64,000 bases of DNA from Argopecten irradians. Lineage: Eukaryota > Mollusca > Bivalvia > Pectinida > Pectinidae. Within the stretch, counting starts at the first letter, position 1. Each line of letters opens with the position of its first letter. Positions 1 to 16,489 of the stretch are shown one piece after another. Made by a program: the position numbers and the translations under genes. The stretch is taken from the NCBI RefSeq assembly GCF_041381155.1, contig NC_091134.1:32431540-32495539 (forward strand). The letters run 5' to 3'. The notes under the pieces are model-generated. The model worked only from the letters and a program-made list of their open reading frames with translations, made no database searches and was not told the DNA's origin.

Positions 1-133
1 AAAATCCACCACAACTACACTCTCCATAACCACTCACTTGAACACGTCAAACACAGTAAAAACTTAGGCCTCACACTACAAAACAACCTCCAATGGGACA
101 AACACATTAACAACATCACCGCAGCAGAAGCCG
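1..133 (+). mobile_element. LINE reverse-transcriptase C-terminal fragment
   Basis: Frame 1 is open from the window edge for about 44 codons. It carries the pattern LGLTLQNNLQWDKHIN, which matches the conserved segment just after the polymerase domain of non-LTR retrotransposon reverse transcriptases (LGVxLDxxLxWxxHI). The frame is lost after about position 133. It is a fragment cut by the window edge, and the LINE family cannot be assigned from this length. Confidence 0.6.
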
Positions 134-224
134 CCTGCCAAAGTTCTCCTACTTTTTCTATAAGATTGGACACGAAGCCCTGGGACAATGGCCCTGAGAT
201 ATAGAATGTATATAAATTAAGACT

Positions 225-1260
225 TCAGAAAAGGAACTTGACACCGTCCCTCACCAAAGGGTCTGATGAATTAAACTAGATGCTATATAGGAATATAAAT
301 GGATAAATAAATCAAATGGTTGAAAGAACTTCCATGATAAAACAGGAAGCAAACGGTGTGAAACATCCTAATTTAAGGTTCGGTATTAGGAACAGTGCTG
401 TTTTGGACATTTTTAGCTAAATGACCTGCCATGGGCTGATTAAATCCACTATCTACTTATTTGCAGATGACACAAAATTGTTCCAAATTATCAATGCAGA
501 AGAAAACAAAAAAATCACTACAGGAAGACTTATTTAATCTGTTACAGTGGAGTGAGACCTGGCTACTCAAATTCAACGAGGACAAGTGCAAGTTACTACA
601 TGTAGTTACAATAGCGAGAAAACACAAGCTATACAATTCTAGAAGAAGTCTAAGAAGAACCTTGGTGTCATATTAGGTAAAGAACTTACATTCGACAAAC
701 AAGTCAGTGATAAGGTACAAAAAACAACCTCAACATTTGGTATGATGGACATTTGAATCTATAGACTTCAATCTATTTATCCCACTTTACAGATGTTTTG
801 TTAGACCCCATTAAGAGTATGCAAGTGATGTCTGGAAACCCTATAACACGAAACACATAGGATAGCTGGAAGGTGTACAATGGAAGACAACTAAACAACT
901 ACCTTGAATGGATAACCTATCGTATCCCGAGAGACTGAAGAAGTTGAAACTTCCAACCTTGAGTTACAGACGTGAAAGAGGCGACATGATTCTAAACGTA
1001 CAATTAGCAATAACATAGAAATACGACAAAAGGGCAACACAGTACATAAGGATGCGGTCTGATACTTCAGAAAGATCAAGCACCAGATAAACTGGGCCCA
1101 GGACAAACCCGCTGAAATCTCTGTCAGGATAGCAACAATATGGAACAACTTGCAAGGTCATGTTGTAACGGCGAAAACACACAACACATTCAAAAACGGA
1201 CTGGATAATTATTTGAATGAGCTGGGAATCAAATATAACAACTACAAAGGAAATATAATC
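225..1260 (+). mobile_element. Decayed non-LTR retrotransposon (LINE) reverse transcriptase
   Basis: Pieces of one reverse transcriptase appear in order but in shifting frames. They are a degenerate LDTVPHQR block near 240, the catalytic box YLFADDTKLF at about 454-483, LQWSETWLLKFNEDKCKLLHV-like sequence near 540-603, LGVILGKELTFDKQVSDKVQK at 661-723, and a C-terminal VTAKTHNTFKNGLDNYL block near 1163-1213. Stops and frameshifts separate the blocks, so the copy is dead. The order and motifs fit a Jockey/CR1-type LINE; the exact clade is not resolved. No endonuclease domain is visible. Confidence 0.75.
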
Positions 1261-2999
1261 TTAAAAAACAGAAAGTGTATTATCACGAACACTCCACATG
1301 AGAGACGAGTGTTTGAAACTAACGCAAAGCAGTTGCCAGGTACTAACACATGTCGATGTTTTTGCCCGAATACGCCGCCTCTCCCCCATATTCTTAACCT
1401 GACACGTTCTTAAATGACCATGGCAGTTAAACCAACTCCTATTTTTTAGTATGGCATTGTTGATACAGAAAAACAACAATATAACTCAAAACTAGATAAA
1501 ACTATCTTTTACTAAAACAAAACAGAAATTATAATCAAAATCAAAGGTATGATACAAGTCATTGTTTGTGTGAATACTTTGTACATTTGGCTTTCTTTTC
1601 TGCTCTTTTCCTTTCCCTGTTTTTCCGTGCTCGCTCCTGCTTTGCTTCCATAGTGGCCTTATTAAGAGGTGGCAGACGTCTAATAAGAAAATTTCCGGGC
1701 GGGAACGATGTTTGAGAGTATGTAGCGTACTGACTACCACAGTCATATGAGATACGGTTGAGGGTTCTGATACGTTTACAACAAACGCCACCATCCGCTT
1801 CCTTTCTTGGGGACGATGCCTTCAGCTTTCAGCTGCATTAGCACGGTTTGTTGCGTTTTGCGAACGGTGTTTTCAGCATCTGATCCACGGCATTATCTGG
1901 CATTCTCTCCATTGATAGAATGGACCTAAAAGGAAAATTAATACCGGGTAAATGTAAATACAGAGACAAACACTGACTGTTGGTAGCAACTAGATAAAAA
2001 ATGTGATGACATAACATTGTACTTTAACCTGCTCCATCAAAAGGTATTATTTATAATAGCAACATTGTGACAATGTCATGTATATTACCTTGTTCCGTTT
2101 TCTCCAGAAGAATTTAAAAAGCGTAGACTTTTTCGCACGTTTTCTTCGGTCTTAGAATTATAACATCCCATTGTCGTGCAAAATCAGGCTTGTTAATCAG
2201 ATTAGCGATGTTGTGTTGCGGCAAATTGTGCATAGATACGAGATGTATTATGACGTCATAATATATTTTCTAAAACGAGACTCTCGATAGATAACTTGGG
2301 TAGAATTATTTTACAATCGTTTTCCAGCATGTTCACATTCATAATGTGTTTCACTTTGTGTTTATTTAAAGACTATCTGAGTGCATTCTACGCACTCCAG
2401 AGTTTCCGATCACGTACGTGATCGGAAACCCTGGACTATTTCCTAGTAAAACTTGAGGCCTCCAGTTTTACTATGAGATGGTCCAGTGGTGTGAGGTAAT
2501 TCAGTTCTTTGATGTACATCAAAAGAGCCGTATAAAGGTACACTGTGGTCGACTGTGTGGCTTTGAAGTTGGGCATCGCTCTCTCTGTAGTCTTCAAAGG
2601 AAATCTTTGCTGGCCTGTAATTGGTCAAATGTTTTCCGGTGAACTACCAATTTTACTCTGAGATAGTCCAGGGGTGTAGAGATCGTAAGTGATCGGAACC
2701 CCTGGAGTATCGAGGATACTCTTGAGTGTTCCTGACGAAAATGCGTGTGTAACGAACTAGACGTAATCACGTTCACGTCACACCCCCTCTGTGTTGGAAA
2801 TACTTATTTGACACAATTTTAGGAATGTTCGGTTAAGTTTTAGGATTTTTCACTAATTTGAAATACTTGGGTAACTTGTTATAAAAACATGTGCGTCACG
2901 GAACATTTGACCTATCCATGAACATTTTCTGGTAGTTATATCAACAAAAGGCCTGGTAATTTTCACGGCAAGTCCACAAACATTTGTTGGATTGTCAGA
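1261..2999. other. No gene recognised
   Basis: Short open frames occur on both strands but none shows recognisable protein motifs. The stretch contains one CRE-like octamer (TGACGTCA at 2251) and the palindrome listed separately. At 2460-2710 there are related segments reading CCAGTTTTACT.TGAGATGGTCCA and ATTTTACTCTGAGATAGTCCA, which look like parts of a degenerate repeat. Confidence 0.5.
2403..2428. repeat. 26-bp perfect palindrome
   Basis: The two half sites TTTCCGATCACGT and ACGTGATCGGAAA are exact reverse complements with no spacer. A related half, GATCGTAAGTGATCGGAA, recurs at about 2682-2699. It may be the centre of a degraded inverted-repeat element. Confidence 0.8.
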
Positions 3000-3713
3000 G
3001 ATCGGGGAATTATCGCATATCAAAACGCCAAGTAGAGATCTAATGAAGGATAGTGGGTCCTTGACAAACGATTCCCTCCATTCCCCTATATCTTTACTTT
3101 TCCTCGTGATCTGTTCTTCCTTCCTGAGACTTGTCTACTTATCCCGGGTGTCATCACGAAGTTGGTGCAATCCTATTTTCCCTTCCTCGTTTGCCCGTCT
3201 AAACTGCATTGTCAATGCTACCAAACTTGTCGGAGTCGTTGAATAGCTTTTGCTCTTCTGTTCGGAATACTGCTGGCTTTAGGCGTCCTCCTCATTTCTT
3301 CAACTCCAACCCTTTCCTTTCAGAATTTGTTGACAATCGTTCCAATAGCCCCAACCTTTGTATCTTAATTTCAATGAGTGAAAATGTATTTGATGTGGTT
3401 GAACATCCTAGTTGTGGTTTGCATAACAAATTCAAAGTCCGAATGGTTGACCTGTGATAAGAACCGAAACAGAGATGCCTTCAACACTATTGGGTGTGTT
3501 AGGTCTTTCTGCGTCTCACCAGACGATTCTACAGAGCACTGTGACTCCACATGTTTGCATTTCGTTCTTGCGTGATGTACACCTTCTCCCATCGCGATTT
3601 TTATTTACTTCAGCTTATGCTCCAGTCAGCATTATTTGTAACATGTGTCTGAACCGTATCCATTAAATTCCCCCTACGCAGAGGGCTCTATAGGTATCTT
3701 CTCTCTTCTTTTG

Positions 3714-4028
3714 CTATACCTGGATGAATGGTTGTCCTCTTACGAGCTCTGCACATTGGGCTGCCAACCCTTTAGTGTCCAGAAACAAACTTTTCCTTTT
3801 CGTCATCTTTCTTTCCAGCGTCACCAATCTTTCTTGATAGTCATCTTGTTTTTCCTGCAAGTCACTGGTCATCCAGAAAATAGTATCCGTGATGCCGGTT
3901 TCTTTGAAATCTCGATGCATTTGTGGGTAGTTACTAACCATATCATCATCTCTTATAAAAACGCCCCATATATACGAATTTTTTTCTTTGCACTCCCTTC
4001 TTCTCTTTGCAACGTTTTTCCCTGTCAT
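3714..4028 (-). pseudogene. Decayed coding fragment, coiled-coil-like
   Basis: The minus strand is open for 104 codons and has protein-like composition: charged, heptad-like stretches such as SDLQEKQDDYQERLVTLERK and then LDTKGLAAQCAELV. The frame ends at a stop at 3714. Minus-strand pieces further down (about 3250-3380, with IEIKIQRLGLLERLSTNSE) have similar charged composition but are broken by stops. I do not recognise the family. It could be a fragment of a retro-copied gene or of a transposon protein. The plus-strand open frame over the same bases looks like a shadow. Confidence 0.3.
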
Positions 4029-5134
4029 TGCAGATTTTCTCTTTTGGATGTTATTTTGTTGTTATTGGGGTAGCTTCTATGTCTTTGGCATTTATACTCA
4101 ACTGGAGATATGTGGTATAGGGATCTCTGTGAATATGATGTCTGGATCATAAGTTTAGCTGTGATGACGTACAGACTAAGATTTCTAACATATGTCATGT
4201 CTAGTATGTTTATTACAGCTTATACACCAAGCGAGGTAAGATATTCACCCATTTTTTTTAATCAAGGCCCCTAAACCTCTTGAAATAGTCTATGGGCACT
4301 ATGGTGGGTTCAAATATATTTATATACTGTACCTAATTCTCAGATCAAGGTTGTGCTCTGTGGTAGAGGAAGCATCTCAAAAATGTATTTATATTTATTA
4401 TGTAAAACATATTTTTTCTTCCTGTATAACATGTTTAAAGAGACAATTCAGTCTAAGAGAACATTAAAATTTGTACGTATATCGGAAAATACCCAGTTCT
4501 AATGGAAATTAGATCAGTCAGTTTTACTGTGATATGCCAGAAAAGCCCATGGTGGTGAAATGCGTATTAAATGTTCAAACTCGCTCGCTGGCCGCCATTA
4601 CACATTGTGGTCGAACATCTTGTATGCCGAACCCTGTCCCTTGCTCTTAAAGTAATGCTACTTTTGTTTAAAACTGCTCAAATCGCCCTGACAGTAGTGT
4701 GTTTACCTTATTAGGTGAAATGTCTTGACTAAAAAATCATTTTATCACCTCCACAGTGGTTATGTAGTTCATTTGTTTAACGGGCGTGACTTTGGCTCGG
4801 ATATGGGTACAGCGTAAAATCTTTGTGAAGATTGGCATAAAAATAAAACATTCAAAATTATATCAAGTATTTATTTCAATATGAATTGAAAAAAATCCAC
4901 TGGAATTTCATTTTTGAAATAACAAACATTTCTGTTATTGCAGTGAGTAGGCATAAATGTATACTTTGCAACTACTTTCAAAATGTATAATGAGTCGATT
5001 CTTCCACTGGAAAAAAATGAAAAGATGTGCCGACACGTCTATAGATAGGGTAACAAATTTAAGGATTTAGCGATGTAAAAATAATCATACAAATATGCAA
5101 AACATTAAAACCTACAAAAACTATAAGGCTGATT
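4029..5134. other. No gene recognised
   Basis: AT-rich sequence with no open frame of protein-like composition, and no RNA gene or clear repeat seen. Confidence 0.5.
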
Positions 5135-5490
5135 TTAAAGAGGCTCCATCGCTGAAAAAATGGTATTTTTTCTCTATCAAAAACAGAAGCAGACGATTTG
5201 GTATTTTTCTCCAGTTACAGAAGTTACTTAGTTTACAGCATTACCACCATTGAAAAGTTTGAGCTTCTAATTTTACTTAAAGATAAAAATATCAAAAATA
5301 ATTAATTGCATCCCTAAAAAATTCTGTGGCACTATGTCCTATATGGAATGAAGTACGGATTGTGCATGCACCAAAAGCAAAACAAATTATTATGTTATCT
5401 TTTGTGTTAATTAGACATATAAACACCAATTATTGTTCAAATGATAAGTATCGTTAATGCTGACCTCTGTGGGCGGTGGAGCATCTTTAA
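5135..5490 (-). mobile_element. TTAA-flanked MITE, family A copy 1
   Basis: A 356-bp sequence is bounded on both sides by TTAA and has inverted ends (AGAGGCTCCATCGCTG on the left; the reverse complement of the right end is AGATGCTCCACCGCCCAC). The interior, including the ACCACCATTGAAAAGTTTGAG block, is shared with the copies at 17059, 21519 and 57205. There is no transposase frame, so it is non-autonomous. TTAA flanks are the usual target of piggyBac-type transposases, but these ends do not start with CCY. Strand is relative to copy 4, taken as plus. Confidence 0.8.
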
Positions 5491-6785
5491 TAGATTTTAT
5501 AAAACCCAGTTATATTAGATATTTTCAAATTAATTAACAAAATTTGTTCTATATTTGATCCCAAACTTATGGAAAAGTTTTTTCTACGCTATCAAATACA
5601 AATTTATATCATAAATATATCACTGGTTGATTTTTTTTTTGCTATCCAAACCAGAACCATAAATTGTAATTTTATTATTGAAATGGGAGATAACTCTACA
5701 TTCATGGAACTGATGCATTGAATAAAAAAAATGATAAAAATATCAAACAAAATGCAGTCAATGTTTGAAACTCAATCAACAAACATGTGTATCATTATTA
5801 ACAAGAAGTTACCACAATTGGGATCTTGCAATATTACAATAATATTGAATATCTCTAAAGGATTTACCGCCAATTGTACCAATAATCCAACAAGATTGAA
5901 AAACATATTCAATACGTATGAAACAACAAATATGGGATTACATCACCACATGTATATAATATTAATATATCAAATGTGCTTGGAACTTTATCTCTCCGAT
6001 TCAAAGTAGAGGGAGATAATTTGTAAGAATTCAACAAAGACAAATTCTATTATCAAATTGTATGGTCATGTAGCCAGTCCCTATGCTTGCTAGTATTGTA
6101 TTTGAATACACAAAAATGTTTCCAAGAAACACTGAATTAACATAAATGTTACATGCACACCTTTATCTCTATACAGTTAAATATAACATGCATTCGTCAT
6201 ACAAAACTCACCAATACATTTTGTGTTGATTTAAAGACACACAGCTATAAACATAAATATTTTTGACAAAGTGAGACAGAATACTTATATATCCAGACCA
6301 TCACAAAAATTCAATTATGTAAAATAAAAAAAAAATCTGTTCACAAAACAACCTGTTCATGCCTGCATGGATGTTCGTCAAAAGATTAAAATAAAATCAA
6401 TGCTGCGTCTATTTGGTGTAAAATGCCAATATAAACAGATGAATATTTAGTCACTCTTCCGTTTCTTATACAGAATTGTTTCCAACACCACTAGCCAAGT
6501 ACTAGTGTATACAATTAACATGATGTTTGCTTTCAATGAGAATATCGTAATATATGGGGAAGTTGCAGAATGCAATATTTTTTACATACTGGTATCTGGT
6601 ATACACAAAGTCTGTCTATGAAGCTTTTTGAGTTTTTGAATGTTGATGTTACTGCCAAATAATGATCATTGTAGCTTCCGAACTAGACAAATGAATTAAT
6701 CTATGAAAGTACACGTATTTGTGAACAGCGATCATATTTGGAATTACAAGTACCAGTATGCAGTAAAAATAATTTTACTTTAATT
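5491..6785. other. Intergenic; probable 3' UTR of TMEM35A at its right end
   Basis: No protein-like open frame. The part next to 6786 lies directly downstream of the minus-strand TMEM35A stop codon and probably includes its 3' UTR. No polyadenylation signal could be chosen with confidence. Confidence 0.4.
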
Positions 6786-7941
6786 TCACTGGTCTTTCTT
6801 TGATTCCAAATCAGAAACAATTTTCTTTGCAGTTTCTTCCACATTTTCATTTGTATGTTTCTGGTAACCTTCTTTCTCCTCATCCACACGTAACTTGTTC
6901 TGAAGGTAGACAATCAATCTACATGTGAGTAGTAACAGAAACACAATGGACAGACTCATTTTATCAAGACCCTCATCTAACGCCCAGTGTGAATACACAT
7001 CCAACAGCATCATCAGCATCATCACAACATTCACTATATCTTTCACTGGACCTAAAGCATAGAAAATTTTTTAACCAATAGTATTAAATATTAAAGCTGT
7101 TAAAAATATTGATCTGAGCAGGAGTTCTAACAAATGACTGTCTGATCTACTAGATTTCAAAATTAATTTGAACTACTAAAACATATGCATTAACTTAATA
7201 TGGTACATGTATCAACCGTATTCATATTGTTACAAAATACCTCTTTATATTTACTATCAGAATAAAAATGTCATACACCAGTTAACTAGTGTTGCTCATG
7301 AGAAAATAAAGTTTAAAAAATCTTTGGGTGAAGAAGAACACTATTAATAAATATAATAAGAAGAACACTATTAATAAATATAATAATAAACAGCATGATC
7401 TATAAATTTCATATTACCTTAGCAATTTGAATTGATAAATTTATCCTATTAACTACTTCAACAAATAGTTAAATGTTTTTGAATAATACCTGGGATTGCT
7501 ACTAGTATCACTCCACAAATGATTTCTAATCCGCCGAACATTTTCCTGTAAGAGTGTGGGTTTAGCCTCCATCCTGCTAGCTTTGCAAATGGAAATACCT
7601 TGGCACTCTTGATGAATGATTTTCTCTACAAAATTACAAATGTAAAAATAAGCCGACTGGTCTCCAAATTATAAATTAAATTACATGAATATTCAACTTT
7701 TGTATATTTATCACCAATGCCTTATGGCAATTTTTTTCACGAGCCTACTGCTATTACTTATGCCGAATGTCAATACCGCAAAGATCAATGGTTTCAAATT
7801 CATTCTATCATCGCTTTGTTCGATATTTACCATTTGTCTGTAAAGTTCATCGTTGATGGACGGCGACAATTTTAGAGTGCCGATGAAAATGAAAAAAATG
7901 CCCAAAGTCAATGAAAGAACCCTTAGCACAAACGAAGCCAT
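6786..7941 (-). CDS. TMEM35A: TMEM35A / NACHO-like acetylcholine receptor chaperone, 3 exons
   Basis: Three minus-strand coding exons join in frame with GT-AG introns: 7941-7831, 7625-7490 and 7051-6786 (stop at 6788-6786). The product is 170 residues; the human protein, as I recall it, is 167. The start reads MASFVLRVLSLTLGIFFIFI, then GTLKLSP, matching the family's first membrane segment followed by G(T)xKLxP. Exon 2 gives the KMFGGLEIICGVILVAIPG region and exon 3 the remaining membrane segments, including LSIVFLLLLTCRLIVYL. The C-terminal tail is charged (KKIVSDLESKKDQ). In vertebrates NACHO is an ER membrane protein that promotes folding and assembly of nicotinic receptors such as alpha-7; the same role here is inferred. 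It is transcribed divergently from LANCL3. Confidence 0.9.
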
Positions 7942-8392
7942 ATTATTTTGTCAGATTTCAATTAATCTTCGAGACTCAGCTGCAGCAGCTTTCTGAAACA
8001 AAGAAAAGACAACCCTACTGTGAAAATCTACTTCCGGTATCAGCTCGTGTAAACGCTTATTTTTATAAATTTGCATTTTAGTTAAGCGATTGCAAACCTT
8101 GTTTGTCTTAGCGAGCCGTTCAACATGGAAAATTGTGTCATATTAAGCTGCTATTTTATTGGTGATTTATATATAATTCGCAACTCAATTTATTATTTAT
8201 AAGGAAACGTTATCAAATCTTAAACGTTTAAGTGATCTAGAATAAATAGCGTAAACTTCCGGTCAATGTTGTGTATCGTTTACCGACGTTGACGAGCGTT
8301 ATTCCTGTCAAATGCTACAACAAAATTAACACGGTATAACATCGTATAACGTAAAAAACATTTTTAGTACATTCTAGCTATTCAAAAGAAGG
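7942..8392. promoter_or_regulatory. Shared intergenic region between TMEM35A and LANCL3
   Basis: This 451-bp gap separates the two start codons, which point away from each other, so it must hold both 5' UTRs and probably both promoters. The part from 7942 to about 8330 has more CpG dinucleotides than nearby DNA. No consensus TATA box stands out at a fixed distance from either start. The promoter role is inferred from gene layout only. Confidence 0.55.
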
Positions 8393-13130
<4,738 letters not shown>

Positions 13131-16100
13131 AAAGTTGCTTGAAACAACATTTATTGAAAGTTTGTGTACATTTATAAAGTCTTTCTGTTTTCAACTGAAC
13201 ACTCATTTTGATAAAAATATACTGTAATGAAAACAGATATACAGTAAAACTGAATCTGTTATCAAATTACTGATGGAATGTTTTTGTACCTTAGTTTTAA
13301 ATACTCAAATACATAACAAGTGAAGCCATTCTTGTATTTTTGAAAGACAACTTCATACCACTAGGCTGTAACTTGTTTGTCCAAGATATGACCTTCATAA
13401 TGACCTTTTGATTCCAAAGTCAATCATTTTTGTGGTTATATCACAACGTCGTATCAACCAAATCCAATGATCTAAAGCTGTTATCTGGAAACCAACATCC
13501 AAACTGGCGACAAACACTTTTATACTTCCCTCCAGTTTCAGCAAACGGGGACTAAATCATTACTGTATAGCGGTATAACAATTTGCAGTGTCAATATTTT
13601 GTGGTTTCCTTTACAGGACATATTTGCAGATTCCTACGACTTAATGAATTAATACAGTAATATTATTCTTGGGTATGTCAATGAATTTCTGTATATTTTG
13701 CCGCTGTTTAGATTTTGCAGATTGCATAGAAAACTTGTACTAAAGTTCACCACTCGTAAAAGTTGAACCGCTATACAGTATTTAGATAAGAACAGAGAAC
13801 AGAAACATGATAAAAATTGCTAGCTTTTAATCTTGGCAGCAAGATAGGGCACTTTTTGTAGTAATAACTTTCTTTTCTTACTTTTTTCACTTAATTTACT
13901 GAAAAAAGCAGCCCTCTACGAGACTAATGTCTGTTGAAAAGCCTTCCAGTACAATATAGACTTACTTGTCATGCATTGGCTCTCGGCCTAGTAATACAAT
14001 GACTGACAATGTCATTACCATCATGTTTCTCATCAAGTTACTATAACAATAAATGTGTTAACACACAAAAACTAGTACATCAAGCAAAAACATACCACAG
14101 ATGTATACCATGGGGTTACAAAACAATACCTAATAAGCATTAAAGTGAATGGACATTTGCCTTCAAAATAGCCTAATTATAAGAAATAATTGTTTTGATG
14201 CATTACATCAAAAAAGAATACAAGTATACTAACAAGAGTATGTGTCGATAGAGGGAGGCTAAAAGAGCTGTAAAGTGAATGAATCTTATCTATCCTTCAT
14301 TAAAAAGTTCTGACCAGTGTCAAATCTAGACTTGTGATTGATGTATTCTGTTAAGATTTTAACATGTTAAGGTAAAAATACAAAGATGTTATTTAGATAT
14401 AGCTTTATCCCTTAACCCTCCTTATAACATGATAGAAAGACTTGATAGTATTGAAGTTTAGTTCATATTTAACAGTGATACTTTGATATAACTTAGTGCT
14501 GTAAAGTGCTCAACAACAATACTGCTGTGAAAGTTAGGCCATGGATAGGCTCAACAGCATCAAATCAGTGTTTTAGAAGTGATAAACGATGTCTCACATT
14601 TTTTTAATGTATTCAAATCATAAATAATGTTCTGGTTCCATTCTGACCTAAAGAACTTTATAGCTTTAATTTTTTTTGCACTGATCTTACTTTAATTAAG
14701 TTTTTATTTCAGTCCTAATGCTCTATCAAACAGCATTTTCTCATTTTGAAAATTCTGCCCTATGCAGATACAGGATTAACTAAAGGTTCTGTTGTTCCTT
14801 CAAACTTTAAAACAAATAATAATAAACTTAACCTCTTATTAAAAATATTTCTTAAAACTTACACTATTACATGTAAAATGTCGGAGAACAAACTACCCTG
14901 GTAGTCAGAACACAAATATACTGAACAATATAAAAACAATATCAAAAGTCATCTCTATCATACAAGTTATTCAAATAGATCACAAAGGAACAGAATTGAC
15001 CTCCTTATCCAAATGTACCTATCCCCCCAAAAGATAAAAGAAGTCAAGGTGATACAATAATCACTGCCATTGAAAGATATGCTGTTCTGTGAGGAAAAAT
15101 GCAATGGAATAAAATCTGCTGTTTGAAACTTTTTTGGTAATTTTGCAAGGGAAAAAGCACCAAGGTGTCAAATTTAAAAGAATGAAATCTTTATAGAACG
15201 ACAACATTTGTCTTAGGTAAATTGCTGATAATAATAATGCTGATAAATGTAAAATAAAAAGAGCTGCTCCATAGAGGTGCGTGGCATTTTCCATTGAAGC
15301 ATAAAAATTTACCGAGGATGACTAGCACAAAAATTTCACAAATCCATCAGATGTTATAAGTTAGATGTTTAACAGTAAATGAGAGTTAAGTTGTTAGTTG
15401 TTACATGTATTTCAAGAATTGCATTTCTCTGAGACCCCTATGTAGGATCAAATAATAGCAGAACACTTTTTTTTAAAACATAAGAGTGAAGACCTGAAAA
15501 GGTTACTTTTGTATTAAGGAGTGTATTACTTTTGTAATACTTCAATCTTTAAAACAGGGATGATGGAAATTACACGTACTGTAAATGTTTTGAAAAATCT
15601 TAAAACATAGGCTAGCTGAATTCACAAACTAACTGCAATGACTAAAATCAATCATTTTACAATGCATCAAACTCATCTGTTAGTTACAATCTTTGGCAAA
15701 AGATATTTCATAATAATAAACACAATTACTTCTCTCCTTCAAAAACATCTATTTATGGCAGTCTTAGTCACATAATATCGTATGGTAAACATTTGAAAAG
15801 CTTAAGGTTTAAAGAAATTCTTTATCAATAATATTGATTTTAATAGTATTATTTATACAAAATTCAAAGATTTGTACACAAGAAAATACAACAAGTTTTT
15901 GAAAACCTATGGAAATTAATTATATAGAATTTTAGCTTAATCAAAATCTCACAAGTTGTGCATGTGTTTCCATGCAAGAACGAGACAGATTTCTCTCAAA
16001 TCTTTATATAAATATGGCAGTATTACAATTAACAAAGTGGTGTCTTTCCCTTTAAATAAGCCATTTTACTTTTCCTAAGACAAAATAGCATGTATGTTTA

Positions 16101-16489
16101 CCAAGCTGAATAGGTTAGAGCTAACCAAACATACGTACGTATATATCAAAATACTGCGACAATTGTAGTATAAACCATACAGAGTAACAACATAAAATTA
16201 CGCGGGAGGCAGTCAGCATTATGAAGACTAAAATGTCCATACCAGACAGCATTAACTGCCTATAAACCAAACCTTCATAAAAACCTTCAACAGTTATGGG
16301 AGTCTTCAAAAATCTCAAATCATCACAATTTTCATTAAACATTGAACAACAAGTAATATTTCCACAATTTTTCAAACCAAATGTATAACAGTAGTTTTTT
16401 TTTTTTTTTTAAGAAATGAAGATTGTAAGTATTTGAAAATTTTAAAGCATTCCATAACATGAATGTAGGTGTTCTGAAAGAGTGGCTGT
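13131..16489. other. Convergent intergenic region, 3' UTRs of LANCL3 and macoilin
   Basis: LANCL3 (plus) and macoilin (minus) end toward each other here. No protein-like open frame is seen; short frames near 15061 and 16121 have no recognisable motif. Apart from a small MITE at 13561 the sequence is plain AT-rich DNA. Polyadenylation sites could not be assigned. Confidence 0.5.
13561..13780. mobile_element. TA-flanked MITE with CTGTATAGCGGT ends
   Basis: A 220-bp sequence starts TACTGTATAGCGGT and ends with its exact reverse complement ACCGCTATACAGTA. The outer TA fits a Tc1/mariner-like target. It carries no coding capacity and lies just downstream of LANCL3, possibly inside its 3' UTR. Confidence 0.75.

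Noticed and set aside
48..1413. Intact LINE open reading frame
   Set aside because: Reverse transcriptase motifs are in different frames with stops between them.
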